The notes under the pieces were generated by a model. That model saw only the letters and a program-made list of their open reading frames with translations. It was not told where the DNA came from and made no database searches. The position numbers were made by a program, and so were the translations under genes. Source: UBA3478 sp965662045 (GTDB lineage Bacteria; Bacteroidota; Bacteroidia; Flavobacteriales; Flavobacteriaceae). Taken from it: 64,000 nucleotides of DNA. The stretch is taken from positions 1-64,000 of the forward strand of contig CBFIGE010000001.1 in assembly GCA_965662045.1 (NCBI GenBank), written 5' to 3'. Shown piece after piece: positions 37,047 to 46,731 of the stretch; the first letter of the stretch is position 1, and each line of letters begins with the position of its first letter.

Positions 37047-39182
37047 TTACCCCTTAATTGGCGAAGGCCTTTTAAACGTATACTTTTTCAAGTCTTTTAG
37101 TACTTCTACAGCTTCTTCGACATACAAGTCTCGAGAGAGTTCCTTGTGCCACCTGTCTCTTTTTTCACGAAGTATAGAATCGGTAGAAAACAAACGCTCT
37201 TCATCTTTCAAGGATGAAAAATTAAGTTTTGAATCGTACTCATCCAATACCTCAAATCGGTCGGTTTCTGCTTTGAGTTCCTTTTCTTCTTCTAAGTATT
37301 TGTCGTAATTAAGAGAAACCAACTTACTTTCGCGCTGTTCCATAATCCACTTTGCTTCCTGGTCAATAAGTTGCATTTCCTTAGACTTAGAAATACGGTC
37401 CTTACTGTTTGCAATGATCTGTTCAAAATCAATTTCCTTCTCCCAAACCGAGTAATTAGTGGGTGAAATTTGATCCCATTTCATAGGATTATCCTGGTCT
37501 CGCTCACCAATGTCAATGTAGGAGTATCTATCTGGAAGGGGTATATCCGAAGTAACTCCTCTGAGTTGTGTTGAGCCTCCATTAATGCGATAAAATTTCT
37601 GGGTGGTGATTTTTAAGGCACCTAAATCTCCAAATTCATTAGATCTCACAATATTGTCAAGTGGAATCAAATTCTGTACCGTTCCTTTCCCGAAAGTTTG
37701 AGTACTTCCTAGAATAACCCCACGCTTGTAGTCTTGTATGGCAGCAGCCAAAATCTCTGAGGCTGAGGCAGACAATTCATTAACAAGAACAACTAAGGGC
37801 CCATCCCATTGTACTCGTTCATCATTGTCCTCGTGAATTTCTTTGCGTTTACCTAGAGAACTCACTTGAACAATTGGGCCCTCTGAGATAAAGTATCCGG
37901 CCATGTCAATAACAGTCTTTAGCGAACCTCCTCCGTTGTTTCTTAAATCAAGTATAAGTCCTTCTACATCTTCTTTTTTTAGATTTTCGATCTCTTTCAA
38001 CACATCTGTAGCGGCGTTTCGATTGTCATAATCTTCAAAATCGATATAAAACTTAGGCAGGTTAATCAAACCAAAATTACCTTTCTCTTGATCTTCAATA
38101 ATAACAGATTTAGCGTAAGACTCCTCTAATTCTACAACATCACGGACAATTGCTACCTCATCGATTTGTCCGTCCACTCTTTTAACGGTCAAAAACACCT
38201 CGGTTCCTTTGGGCCCCTTGATAAGTTTAATCGCATCATCTATAGGCATACCTACAATATTTACACTCAATTCCTCACCTGCTTGCCTTACTTTCAAAAT
38301 TTCATCTCCTACTTCTAGGGATTGAGCCCTCCAAACTGGACCTCCAGAAATAATTTCTACAATTTTGGTTCCCTCAGGTTTTTTCTGAAGACGAGCTCCA
38401 ATTCCCTCAAATTTTCCTGACATGCTAATGTCAAAACGATCTTTATCTGTAGGAGCCATGTAATAAGTATGAGGATCGTATTCCTCTACGATGGCATTTA
38501 AGAATTCTACGAAAGTGTCTTCTTTATCAAAGTCTTCTAAAAAATCAAAATATTCAAAAAGGTCTTTTCGGATTTGTTCACGGGATTCAGTCTCAATTTC
38601 TTTAAGTTTTGAACGTTTTACGGCTTTTAACTCTACCTCATTTTCACTCAAAAAAGTTTCAATTTTAGAATCGTAGGTGTTTAGAGCATTCAACTTCAAT
38701 TGTTTACGCCAACGATTAGCCAACTCTTTTTCTGTCTCAACAAATCCTAATTTGTCGTAGTCGACTAAAATTTCATCTTCTGTATAAAAGTCGAAAGACT
38801 TAGAGAGTACTTTTTGATAACGCTCTTTAGCTTGGCTTTGTCTCTCGTCAAAACGCTCATATACTTTATTGAAGAAGCTCAAATCAGTATTTTTTATTTG
38901 ATCGTCAATTTGAAATCGATAGGGCTCGAACTCTTCCAGATCAGAAGAGAGAAAGTATCGTTTTAAAGGATCTAAATTTTCAAATAAGCGATCAAAAACT
39001 TTTGAAGAAAAACGATCATTGAGGTTCTTAGGCTCATAATGACCTTTCTCAAGAACGTAGCTGATTAAATCTATAAGCAGTTTATCTTTATCACTATCGT
39101 CAAAGGACGATTTATTAGTAAAACTGCAAGAGGCTACGGTTAAGAAAAAAAAGCCGAAACCAAAAATTAAATTCCTTTTCAT
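37047..39182 (-). CDS. prc: Tail-specific (C-terminal processing) protease, S41A
   Basis: A periplasmic protease of the Prc/Tsp group that degrades proteins from their C-termini. The 711 residues start with a lipoprotein signal (lipobox VASC, Cys19), so it is probably membrane-bound. Then come an N-terminal helical domain, a PDZ domain (about 245-330, FEGIGARLQKKPEGTKIVEII and GPVWRAQSLEVGDEIL) and the catalytic domain with NELSASASEILAAAIQDYKR (Ser-Lys dyad: Ser in SASASE, Lys in the following GSTQTFGKGTVQ). The C-terminal DUF3340-like helical tail (about 560-711) is rich in charged residues. Single gene; no operon partner. Confidence 0.92.
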   Translation of the reverse strand: MKRNLIFGFGFFFLTVASCSFTNKSSFDDSDKDKLLIDLISYVLEKGHYEPKNLNDRFSSKVFDRLFENLDPLKRYFLSSDLEEFEPYRFQIDDQIKNTDLSFFNKVYERFDERQSQAKERYQKVLSKSFDFYTEDEILVDYDKLGFVETEKELANRWRKQLKLNALNTYDSKIETFLSENEVELKAVKRSKLKEIETESREQIRKDLFEYFDFLEDFDKEDTFVEFLNAIVEEYDPHTYYMAPTDKDRFDISMSGKFEGIGARLQKKPEGTKIVEIISGGPVWRAQSLEVGDEILKVRQAGEELSVNIVGMPIDDAIKLIKGPKGTEVFLTVKRVDGQIDEVAIVRDVVELEESYAKSVIIEDQEKGNFGLINLPKFYIDFEDYDNRNAATDVLKEIENLKKEDVEGLILDLRNNGGGSLKTVIDMAGYFISEGPIVQVSSLGKRKEIHEDNDERVQWDGPLVVLVNELSASASEILAAAIQDYKRGVILGSTQTFGKGTVQNLIPLDNIVRSNEFGDLGALKITTQKFYRINGGSTQLRGVTSDIPLPDRYSYIDIGERDQDNPMKWDQISPTNYSVWEKEIDFEQIIANSKDRISKSKEMQLIDQEAKWIMEQRESKLVSLNYDKYLEEEKELKAETDRFEVLDEYDSKLNFSSLKDEERLFSTDSILREKRDRWHKELSRDLYVEEAVEVLKDLKKYTFKRPSPIKG

Positions 39183-39261
39183 CTAAACAAACAATTATTT
39201 TACATTGTAAAACTCGTAAAGTTAAAGAAAAATTAATGCCAAAGTGAAGTTAAAAAGAACG

Positions 39262-39269
39262 TAAATTTG
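39262..39269 (+). promoter_or_regulatory. Candidate -7 element of surE
   Basis: TAAATTTG fits TAnnTTTG and lies 13 bases before the surE ATG, which would give a very short leader. No matching -33 TTTG is found at the right spacing. Confidence 0.35.
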
Positions 39270-39282
39270 ATAAAATACAGTA

Positions 39283-40068
39283 ATGCACAAGCCTTTAATA
39301 CTCATAACAAACGATGATGGAATCAATTCTAGAGGATTGAGAAGGCTTATTGAATTCATGCAAGAAATTGGAAATGTCTTTGTCGTAGCTCCAGACAGTC
39401 CTCAATCAGGAATGGGCCACGCTATAACATTAGACAGCACATTGAGTGTACAAAAAGTAAACTTACACGGTCTTGACAACAAGTTTGAAGCGTACAGCTG
39501 CAGTGGCACACCGGCAGACTGTGTCAAACTGGCATTACAAGAATTATTACCCGAAAAGCCAGATATCTGTGTGTCTGGAATCAATCACGGCTCTAATGCC
39601 TCGATTAATGTCATTTACTCAGGAACAATGTCGGCTGCAATGGAAGCAGGCATTGAAGGAATTCCATCTATAGGATTCTCCTTGTGTGATTTTTCATATG
39701 ATGCTGATTTTGAATCGTGTAAAAACGGAGTACAGCTCTTGGTCAGAGAGGCCTTACAGCATGGAATGCCGAAAGACACCATCTTGAATGTCAATTTCCC
39801 CAAAGCTAAAGGAGAAGAACCTTATAAGGGAATACGAATATGTCGCCAAGCTAAAGCTAATTGGAAAGAGAAATTCGATAAAAGACAAAGCCCTTCGGGT
39901 AAAGATTACTATTGGCTCACAGGAGATTTTCGATTATTAGATCAGGGAGAAGACACAGACATTAATGCCTTAGAAGATTATTTTATCTCGGTAGTTCCTT
40001 GTCAATTTGATTTAACTGCGCATCACAGTATAGCAACTCTTAATTCTTGGAACATTCATGACAATTAA
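39283..40068 (+). CDS. surE: 5'/3'-nucleotidase SurE
   Basis: SurE is a metal-dependent nucleoside-5'/3'-monophosphate phosphatase. The 261 residues show ILITNDDGINSRGL (5-18, metal ligands Asp9 and Asp10), VAPDSPQSGMGHAITL (about 37-52, ligand Ser), SCSGTPADCVKLAL (about 72-85) and SGINHGSNASINVIYSGTMSAAMEA (about 97-121, ligand Asn). Length is normal. It overlaps the next small gene by 11 bases. Confidence 0.95.
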   Translation: MHKPLILITNDDGINSRGLRRLIEFMQEIGNVFVVAPDSPQSGMGHAITLDSTLSVQKVNLHGLDNKFEAYSCSGTPADCVKLALQELLPEKPDICVSGINHGSNASINVIYSGTMSAAMEAGIEGIPSIGFSLCDFSYDADFESCKNGVQLLVREALQHGMPKDTILNVNFPKAKGEEPYKGIRICRQAKANWKEKFDKRQSPSGKDYYWLTGDFRLLDQGEDTDINALEDYFISVVPCQFDLTAHHSIATLNSWNIHDN

Positions 40069-40354
40069 ACAAAAGGAAATCGCCTATGGTTTTTCGGTGG
40101 GCTTTGCCCTTCACTTCTTAGGCGTGTGCTTTTATATTTTGCTATTTTCTAAACTGGGAATAGAAAAAAGTCTTGAAGTTGCTTACGAAGATGGTTATCT
40201 AGATAGTCTTTTGAGTTTAGGTGCGATGCTAGATTTAGGCGCCTTTTTCCTTATGCTCAAAAAGAACTTAGACCTCAGAGCGAGAGGGATTTTAATATAT
40301 ACTATATTCTTGGCGATAGGGCTTCTGCTTGGAAAGCTATTTTTTAATTTTTAA
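40058..40354 (+). CDS. Small three-helix membrane protein
   Basis: A 98-residue hydrophobic protein with about three membrane helices (9-30, 50-65 and 77-97) and charged turns between them (KNLDLRARG). The ATG lies inside the end of surE, and lpxB follows 51 bases later, so it is probably co-transcribed with both. No family recognised; small membrane proteins at this place are common in relatives. Confidence 0.72.
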   Translation: MTIKQKEIAYGFSVGFALHFLGVCFYILLFSKLGIEKSLEVAYEDGYLDSLLSLGAMLDLGAFFLMLKKNLDLRARGILIYTIFLAIGLLLGKLFFNF

Positions 40355-40405
40355 ACTGCAAAAACAAAGAGTCGAACTAAACTATTTTAGGGCCAAACCG
40401 TTCAT

Positions 40406-41530
40406 ATGAGATACTATATCATTTCTGGAGAAGCTTCTGGTGATTTACACGGGTCAAATTTGGTCAAGCGTATTCGAACACTTGATTCAGAGGCTGAAAT
40501 TCGATGTTTTGGAGGTGATTTAATGCAAAAGGCTGGAGCTGAATTGGCAAGACATTATAAACAAATGTCGTTTATGGGTTTTATTGAAGTTCTATTTAAC
40601 CTTCGTAAAATCTTCAATAATCTCAAATACTGTAAAAGAGACATTAAAGCCTTTAAACCAGACGCTTTAATTTTCATTGACTTTTCTGGATTTAATTTAA
40701 GAATTGCTAAATGGGCAAAAACACAAAATTTAAAAACCCATTACTATATTACTCCTCAAATTTGGGCTTCTCGAGAAAATCGAATATTCAAAATAAAAAG
40801 TACAATTGATCACCTCTATGTGATTTTACCCTTCGAACCAGACTTTTATCAAAAACATAGTGTAAAAGTCAATTTTGTGGGACATCCATTAATAGATGCG
40901 ATACGTGAATACAGTAGCGTAAAAAAAGTAAAAGAAGACCTCAAAAAACCCTTGATTGTATTACTTCCAGGAAGCAGAAAACAAGAAATAAAGAGAATGC
41001 TCCCTATAATGTCTTCAGTGTGCAACGCCCAAGAACAATACCAATATATTATTGCTGGCGCATCGCATATCGATCAAGGATTTTACAAATCAAATTTGAA
41101 AAAGCCTATTGAAGTAAGGTATAATCAAACATATGATTTGCTTTCCCAAGCGCATGCAGCTCTTGTTACTTCAGGAACAGCTACTCTTGAAACTGCCTTG
41201 TTCAAAGTTCCACAAGTGGTCTGCTACAAAGCCAATACACTAACTTATTTTATCGCCAAACAAATTATTGATTTGAAATACATTTCACTAGTGAATATTA
41301 TTTTAAATCGACCCGCTGTAACGGAACTCATTCAAAATGATTTAAATACACAGCATCTGAGTCAAGCATTAGAGGCTATTTTAGATACTAAAAAAAGAAC
41401 TCAATTAAGAGACGACTATACGGAACTTGAGCAACTTTTAGGTAGCAAAGGTGCAAGTGAAAGGGCGGCAAAACTAATTATTGAAAAGACAGAGCAACAA
41501 TTTAATTCTTCTGCTACTCTTTCAGATTAG
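40406..41530 (+). CDS. lpxB: Lipid-A-disaccharide synthase
   Basis: LpxB joins two lipid A precursors (UDP-diacylglucosamine and lipid X). The 374-residue GT19 enzyme starts MRYYIISGEASGDLHGSNLV, the diagnostic N-terminus; QMSFMGFIEVL (about 53-63), FIDFSGFNLRIAKWAK, YYITPQIWASRENRI (about 112-126), LPGSRKQEIKRMLPIM and TSGTATLETALF (about 255-266) are all as in the family. The comEC start lies within its last 50 bases, so the two are coupled. Confidence 0.95.
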   Translation: MRYYIISGEASGDLHGSNLVKRIRTLDSEAEIRCFGGDLMQKAGAELARHYKQMSFMGFIEVLFNLRKIFNNLKYCKRDIKAFKPDALIFIDFSGFNLRIAKWAKTQNLKTHYYITPQIWASRENRIFKIKSTIDHLYVILPFEPDFYQKHSVKVNFVGHPLIDAIREYSSVKKVKEDLKKPLIVLLPGSRKQEIKRMLPIMSSVCNAQEQYQYIIAGASHIDQGFYKSNLKKPIEVRYNQTYDLLSQAHAALVTSGTATLETALFKVPQVVCYKANTLTYFIAKQIIDLKYISLVNIILNRPAVTELIQNDLNTQHLSQALEAILDTKKRTQLRDDYTELEQLLGSKGASERAAKLIIEKTEQQFNSSATLSD

Positions 41531-43001
41531 TGGAATTCTAATTGCACATTATTATCCTTTTGCCATACCTCATTTACTGTTTGCATTTTGCATTTTTGTA
41601 TTGAGTTTTTACCTCTTTCCAAAACTTTTTTGGATGGCTTTTGGGTTTTTTGTCGTGGCGTTGAGCGCACATCACACCAAAGATTCTTATCCAAAAGAAA
41701 TAGCCCACACCTCTTTGCAGTGGCGTGTTTTTTTCGTTGAAGAAGAGCAGAAGAAAACGGCAAAATTCTACAAATATGAAGCGATATTTGAACAACATCA
41801 AATAGTACTGTTCTCAAAAACACCACTTATTAAAAATGCCTTTTATCTGGTAAAAAGCAGCTTGAATGAAATTGAAAATTTCAGTACAACTTTCGATTAT
41901 AAAACCTATTTAGCAAAAAAGGGCATTCGTTATCAATCGCGGATCACCACTGCTCATTATCTCCACAGTTCAAAAAAATTAAAATCTAGAGTAATAAGTC
42001 ATCTGCAAACGATATGGAAAAATCATTTACCCGAGCATTTATATGGCTTTACCCAAACCCTGCTTTTAGGAGATAAAAAAGATTTAGATCCTTTGGTGTT
42101 AAGCAAATTTCAATATGTCGGAATTGCCCATATGCTGGCAATATCTGGAATGCATATCGGATTGCTTTTTATAATGCTTGAGCGAATCACATTGTGGTTC
42201 AATAAAAATGTACAATTGCTTGTGCCCTTATCAATTCTATGGTCTTATGCAGCACTCCTTGGGTTTTCACCTTCAGCGAGTCGAGCAATATTGGGTATTA
42301 GTATTTGGCTTTTTCTGAAACACTTGCACAAATGGACCTCCCCTATTCATATTCTATTGCTCACTGCCTTTATCAGTATATGCTTAAATCCTTATCTGAT
42401 TTTTGATGTCGGTTTTCAATTTTCATATAGCGCGGTTTTAGGAATCTTACTTTTTTATCCGCTATTAAACAAAAGAGTGTTAATTAAAAACAGAATTATT
42501 AAAAATATCACTCAAATAGTCCTCATTAGTTTTTGCGCACAACTAGGTGTATTACCATTAAGCCTGCACTACTTTCATTTGTTTCCTTCACTATTTTTAT
42601 TAAGTAATCTCTTAATATCTCCCTTATTTCCTCTCATTCTTTTTACGGCAATAGGAGTTTGCATCTTTCCAAGCCTATCGAGTCTTTATATACATAGTGT
42701 AGAACTATTGTTTCAAATTGTCGACTGGTTAGACAGTCAATGTTGGAGCTATTTTTACGTTTTTCAAGTCTCGAAATTACATGTTTTAGGTATGTATATA
42801 ATTCTCTATCATGTCTATTTCTATCTTCTATTTCAGTCTAAAAATGAAATATACAGTCTATATATTCCCAAAAAAATAGGTCCTTGGTACCGCTATTTTT
42901 ATTTGAAATGCAAACAAAAACCCCTCTTATACATAATAAGAGGGGCTGTAATTCTTTTGATAATTGTACTGTTTAGTGAACGTCTCCCATTAATTTATTG
43001 A
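41481..43001 (+). CDS. comEC: ComEC/Rec2-type DNA-uptake channel protein, short form
   Basis: ComEC transports single-stranded DNA across the inner membrane during competence. The 506 residues start at a TTG (MKRQSNNLILLLLFQISG), the only initiation-type codon that keeps the first helix; it overlaps lpxB by 50 bases. The OB-fold-like DUF4131 region (about 70-160) is followed by the competence core, with GDKKDLDPLVLSKFQYVGIAHMLAISGMHIGLLF (about 195-228, HxxxxSGxH motif), RAILGISIWLF and a series of helices. It ends at about residue 506 with no metallo-beta-lactamase domain, which longer ComEC proteins carry at the C-terminus. A minus-strand terminator is embedded in its 3' end. Confidence 0.85.
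   Translation: MKRQSNNLILLLLFQISGILIAHYYPFAIPHLLFAFCIFVLSFYLFPKLFWMAFGFFVVALSAHHTKDSYPKEIAHTSLQWRVFFVEEEQKKTAKFYKYEAIFEQHQIVLFSKTPLIKNAFYLVKSSLNEIENFSTTFDYKTYLAKKGIRYQSRITTAHYLHSSKKLKSRVISHLQTIWKNHLPEHLYGFTQTLLLGDKKDLDPLVLSKFQYVGIAHMLAISGMHIGLLFIMLERITLWFNKNVQLLVPLSILWSYAALLGFSPSASRAILGISIWLFLKHLHKWTSPIHILLLTAFISICLNPYLIFDVGFQFSYSAVLGILLFYPLLNKRVLIKNRIIKNITQIVLISFCAQLGVLPLSLHYFHLFPSLFLLSNLLISPLFPLILFTAIGVCIFPSLSSLYIHSVELLFQIVDWLDSQCWSYFYVFQVSKLHVLGMYIILYHVYFYLLFQSKNEIYSLYIPKKIGPWYRYFYLKCKQKPLLYIIRGAVILLIIVLFSERLPLIY
42913..42945 (-). terminator. Terminator of the peptide-transporter gene, inside comEC
   Basis: Read on the minus strand, CCCCTCTTAT (42945-42936) pairs perfectly with ATAAGAGGGG (42930-42921) around a 5-base loop, followed by TTTTTGTTTG. 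It lies 28 bases past the stop of the minus-strand transporter gene and wholly within the coding end of plus-strand comEC. Confidence 0.85.
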
Positions 43002-44481
43002 TAATTGGAGCGCAAATTAAAACCAATGCACCGGCTGCGAGTGAATAAATCGCAATAAGCTCGAAGCCTTCTGTATACACCGATAGGGTCTCAAAACCTC
43101 CAACTTGAGCATCTGAACTTTCAATGGCTAATTTTTTTCCTATAAAACCAACAACCTGAAATGCAAATGCAGAAGATAAGAACCAAACCCCCATAACAAA
43201 AGCAACAATTCTTTTAGGTGACAGATCTGTAATTTTAGAAAGACCTACTGGTGACATGAATAATTCACCTACAGAAATTAAGAAATACATTATGAACAGA
43301 TAGCTAAATGGAACTAATCCTTCCTCATTAGCGCTAGCATCAGAAATAGATAAAATGTAAAAACTCAGTCCTGCAAACAACAATCCCATTCCAAATTTAT
43401 ACGGGGTTCGCGGATTTTTACCCCGCTTAGCAAGTCGAGTCCACATCACCGAAATCGGTATGGCCAATAGAATAATAAACATTGAATTCAACGAGTTCGT
43501 TTGAGCTGCAGACATGATGGTCAAATCGACATTTCGTGCCGAAAATAGAGTTATCACACTACCTGAGAGTTCGTGAAAGCCCCAGAAAACAGTCATAAAT
43601 AAGGTTATTAATATAGCTACAAAGAGTTTTTTACGTTCTTCGGCAGTAACCTGATACAAGATATAGCCCAGATAAACCAAAATAAATATTCCGATACCCT
43701 TAAAGATAATATTGACCAAATTTTGATCGTCGTAAATTGGTTGGTAAGACGATAAAAGTAAAGCGATAACAGGAGCCGCAAGAAAGGCTAGAATGGTTAC
43801 CCAATTTCCGCGTTTTACACCTGCAAATTTAGCATCAACCACCGCTTGATCTGGCGCCTGTCCTTTATCTCCAAAAACACCTTTTCGAATTCCACGCCAG
43901 AAAAACAACAAACCTACAAGCATTCCGATTCCAGCTAGCCCAAAACCGTAGTGCCAGCCATAAGTAGCAGCTAACCAGCCGCAAAGAAGAGGTGCAGCCC
44001 ATCCTCCAATATTAATACCCATGTAAAAAATAGTAAATCCAGATTCTTTTCGGGGGTCGCCATCCTTATACAAGGTTCCTACAAATGTTGAGATATTGGG
44101 TTTAAAAAATCCATTTCCAACAATAATAAAAGACAGCGCCAGAAAAAAGGCTACATTATTTTCAATCGCCAATACAAAATGACCAATAGCCATTAAAATT
44201 CCTCCTAAAAAGATAGATTTTCGCATTCCGATAAGAGAATCAGAGATTCGACCTCCAATCACTGTTGAGGCATAAACCAAAGACCCATAAGAAGAGTAGA
44301 CCGCAGCAGTTGCAAAGTCTCTCTCGACAAGGGCTTCGAAAATAACATTAACCATGTAAAGCGAGAGCAATGCCCGCATTCCATAGAAACTAAATCGTTC
44401 CCATAATTCTGCAAAAAATAGATAAAATAATCCCTGAGGATGTCCTAAAATTTGTCGTTCTTGGTGAGGAGGTGTGTCCAT
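42973..44481 (-). CDS. Proton-dependent oligopeptide transporter (POT/PTR2)
   Basis: A 502-residue major facilitator that imports di/tripeptides with protons. The N-terminal signature ELWERFSFYGMRALLSLYM (about 24-42) is the POT ExxERFxYYG motif with its coupling glutamates and arginine; helix 5 has the second PTR2 signature (GFTIFYMGINIGGWAAPLLCGWLA, about 147-170). About 12-14 helices. It lies 5 bases downstream of the DPP IV-like peptidase stop on the same strand, a logical pair: peptides released outside are taken up. Its last 29 bases overlap the comEC end. Confidence 0.92.
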   Translation of the reverse strand: MDTPPHQERQILGHPQGLFYLFFAELWERFSFYGMRALLSLYMVNVIFEALVERDFATAAVYSSYGSLVYASTVIGGRISDSLIGMRKSIFLGGILMAIGHFVLAIENNVAFFLALSFIIVGNGFFKPNISTFVGTLYKDGDPRKESGFTIFYMGINIGGWAAPLLCGWLAATYGWHYGFGLAGIGMLVGLLFFWRGIRKGVFGDKGQAPDQAVVDAKFAGVKRGNWVTILAFLAAPVIALLLSSYQPIYDDQNLVNIIFKGIGIFILVYLGYILYQVTAEERKKLFVAILITLFMTVFWGFHELSGSVITLFSARNVDLTIMSAAQTNSLNSMFIILLAIPISVMWTRLAKRGKNPRTPYKFGMGLLFAGLSFYILSISDASANEEGLVPFSYLFIMYFLISVGELFMSPVGLSKITDLSPKRIVAFVMGVWFLSSAFAFQVVGFIGKKLAIESSDAQVGGFETLSVYTEGFELIAIYSLAAGALVLICAPIINKLMGDVH

Positions 44482-44486
44482 AAGTT

Positions 44487-46640
44487 TTATAAGTTGTCTT
44501 TAATAAAGCTAGTCATTTTATTGTAGAGGTGTAATCTTGTATTACCTCCGTATATGCCGTGATTGCGGTCTGGATAAATGGCCCAATCAAAAGGTTTATT
44601 CGCCTGAATAAGAGCGTCTATCATTCGCATTGAATTTTGCACATGCACGTTGTCGTCACCGCTTCCGTGAACAAGTAAATATTTTCCTTTTAAGAGTTCT
44701 GGATAATTAAATGGAGATTCATTGTCATATCCTTCTGGATTCTCTTCAGGCGTTCTTAAAAAACGTTCTGTATATATGGTGTCATAAAATCTCCAACTTG
44801 TTACTGGAGCAACAGCAATAGCTACCTCAAATATATCATTTCCTTTAAGTATGGCATTGGTAGACATATGACCTCCGAAACTCCAGCCCCAAATCCCAGT
44901 ACGTTCTTCATCAATATACAAGCGTTGACTCAATATTTTGGCAGTCTCAATTTGATCTTCAGTTTCGTATTTTACTAAATTCAAGTAGGTACTCTTTTTA
45001 AAGTCTCTTCCTTTAAATCCAGTACCTCTTCCATCAACACAGGCAATTATATATCCCTGTTGAGCTAACATTTGGTGCCAATAATCATTGGTTCCATTCC
45101 ATCGGTCTCCTACTTGTTGAGAACCTGGTCCACTGTATTGAAACATTAAAAGGGGGTATTTTTTAGAAGCATCAAAATCTAGTGGTTTAATCATGTACAT
45201 ATTCAAATCGTGGTCTCCGACGCGAAGCGTCGAAAATTCTTTTGGAGACATCGCAAATTCAGCAACGCGATTTTTAAGGGCATTGTTGTCTTTAAGCATC
45301 ATCATCTGCATTCCATTTCGAGCTAAGTGTAATGTAAATTGGTAAGGCGTATTTGACGAATGATGTGTATTTATGAAGTAGTAAAATTGTTTGCTAAACT
45401 GAGCACTATTTGTTCCAGACTCTGGAGTGAGCAAGGTTTTACGTTTTCCTTTCGCATTGATACTGTAGACGTGACGCTGAGTTGAGCCTTGCTCTGTCGA
45501 TTGATAAAAAATTCTATCTCGCTTGGCATCATAACCGTAATATGCAGTAACCTCCCAATTTCCTGAAGTAATTTGTCGTTTTAGTGAACCATCAGAATTG
45601 TAGAGATAGAGGTGATTAAACCCATCTCGCTCAGAAGTCCATATAAAATCGTCATCAGCCAAAAAGGTCAAATTATCATGAACATCAACATAAGCATCAT
45701 CTTTCTCTTCAAAAAATAAATCCACCGAATTGTTGGTTGTATTCACCTGAAACATCTTGAGATGATTTTGATGTCTATTCAAGGTTTGCACAGTGAGTAA
45801 CTCAGGCGCATTCATCCATTGTATTCGAGGAATGTAATCGATATCAGGAAGTTTGACTTTGGCATGCGAATTCTGATTGAGATCGAAGAGGTGTAAACTC
45901 AACTCTGCATTTTTCTCGCCAGCCTTTGGATACTTAAAGGTGTATGGATATTGATAAAGATCTTTACCGTAGATGTCCATTGAAAACATGGGGACCTCAG
46001 ACTCATCGAATTTTAAATACGCAATATGCGAGCCTGACGAATTCCATTCAAAGGCTCTGACGATAGAAAACTCCTCCTCATAGACCCAATCTGATAATCC
46101 ATTGATGATTTTACCTTTTTCACCATCAGAGGTAATTTGCGTCCGTGCATTATTTTCAATATCAAAAATGTAGATATTGTTGTCCTTGACATAAGCCACT
46201 TTATCGCCATTTGGAGAAAATGCCGGAGATTGAATAGGGTCGTTATCTACTGCAACTAAAGACTTACCATTTAAGGTATAGACATAGTACACTCCAATTC
46301 GAGACCTTCTAAAAATTGGTCTTATTTTGGTGCCAATAAGTATTTTACTTTCGTCATCACTAAAGGCATAAGTGCTGAAATCAGGGATTTCTTCGTCTCC
46401 AGAAGTAAGTACCACTCCTTTTTTGGTCATCCCCTTATATTCGTAATGCACAATTTCTGAATCTCCTTCATTGAATTCAATAACGGTGTAATCATAGCCG
46501 TTATTCATCGATCGAAGTGAGGCTATGGACTCAGTTCTAAAAGTTCCATTCGACCAAATATCTTCGAGTGTAATTTGTTTTTGTTGTGCGCTTAAGACCA
46601 AACTTAGACTCAAAAGCACAGTTAACATTAGTTGTTTCAT
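44487..46640 (-). CDS. Dipeptidyl peptidase IV-like serine peptidase (S9B)
   Basis: Removes X-Pro/X-Ala dipeptides from N-termini, probably in the periplasm. The 717 residues have a signal peptide (MKQLMLTVLLSLSLVLSAQQ), an eight-bladed beta-propeller (about 40-460) that includes the Glu-pair region DWVYEEEFSI near 185 used for N-terminus recognition, and an alpha/beta-hydrolase domain. The catalytic Ser lies in GWSFGGH (about residue 587), with Asp in HGSGDDNVH (about 660) and His in DRNHGIYG (about 694). It is followed 5 bases later by the peptide transporter and probably forms an operon with it. Confidence 0.93.
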   Translation of the reverse strand: MKQLMLTVLLSLSLVLSAQQKQITLEDIWSNGTFRTESIASLRSMNNGYDYTVIEFNEGDSEIVHYEYKGMTKKGVVLTSGDEEIPDFSTYAFSDDESKILIGTKIRPIFRRSRIGVYYVYTLNGKSLVAVDNDPIQSPAFSPNGDKVAYVKDNNIYIFDIENNARTQITSDGEKGKIINGLSDWVYEEEFSIVRAFEWNSSGSHIAYLKFDESEVPMFSMDIYGKDLYQYPYTFKYPKAGEKNAELSLHLFDLNQNSHAKVKLPDIDYIPRIQWMNAPELLTVQTLNRHQNHLKMFQVNTTNNSVDLFFEEKDDAYVDVHDNLTFLADDDFIWTSERDGFNHLYLYNSDGSLKRQITSGNWEVTAYYGYDAKRDRIFYQSTEQGSTQRHVYSINAKGKRKTLLTPESGTNSAQFSKQFYYFINTHHSSNTPYQFTLHLARNGMQMMMLKDNNALKNRVAEFAMSPKEFSTLRVGDHDLNMYMIKPLDFDASKKYPLLMFQYSGPGSQQVGDRWNGTNDYWHQMLAQQGYIIACVDGRGTGFKGRDFKKSTYLNLVKYETEDQIETAKILSQRLYIDEERTGIWGWSFGGHMSTNAILKGNDIFEVAIAVAPVTSWRFYDTIYTERFLRTPEENPEGYDNESPFNYPELLKGKYLLVHGSGDDNVHVQNSMRMIDALIQANKPFDWAIYPDRNHGIYGGNTRLHLYNKMTSFIKDNL

Positions 46641-46704
46641 TGATATGAATTTAGAATTTCAAGTTTACTAATTATTATTCAGAATTTAAATTCTTATTGA
46701 ATTG

Positions 46705-46712
46705 TATATTTG
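46705..46712 (+). promoter_or_regulatory. Candidate -7 element of the HMG-CoA reductase gene
   Basis: TATATTTG matches TAnnTTTG, 19 bases before the ATG. A -33 element is only weakly matched (TTT at 46684-46686). The region is shared with the divergent DPP IV gene. Confidence 0.35.
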
Positions 46713-46731
46713 AGTAAATAACTTATTTGCT

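Noticed and set aside
36990..37080. Convergent terminator between rodA and the protease gene
   Set aside because: No stable hairpin with a T-run could be drawn in this region, unlike the two embedded terminators elsewhere.
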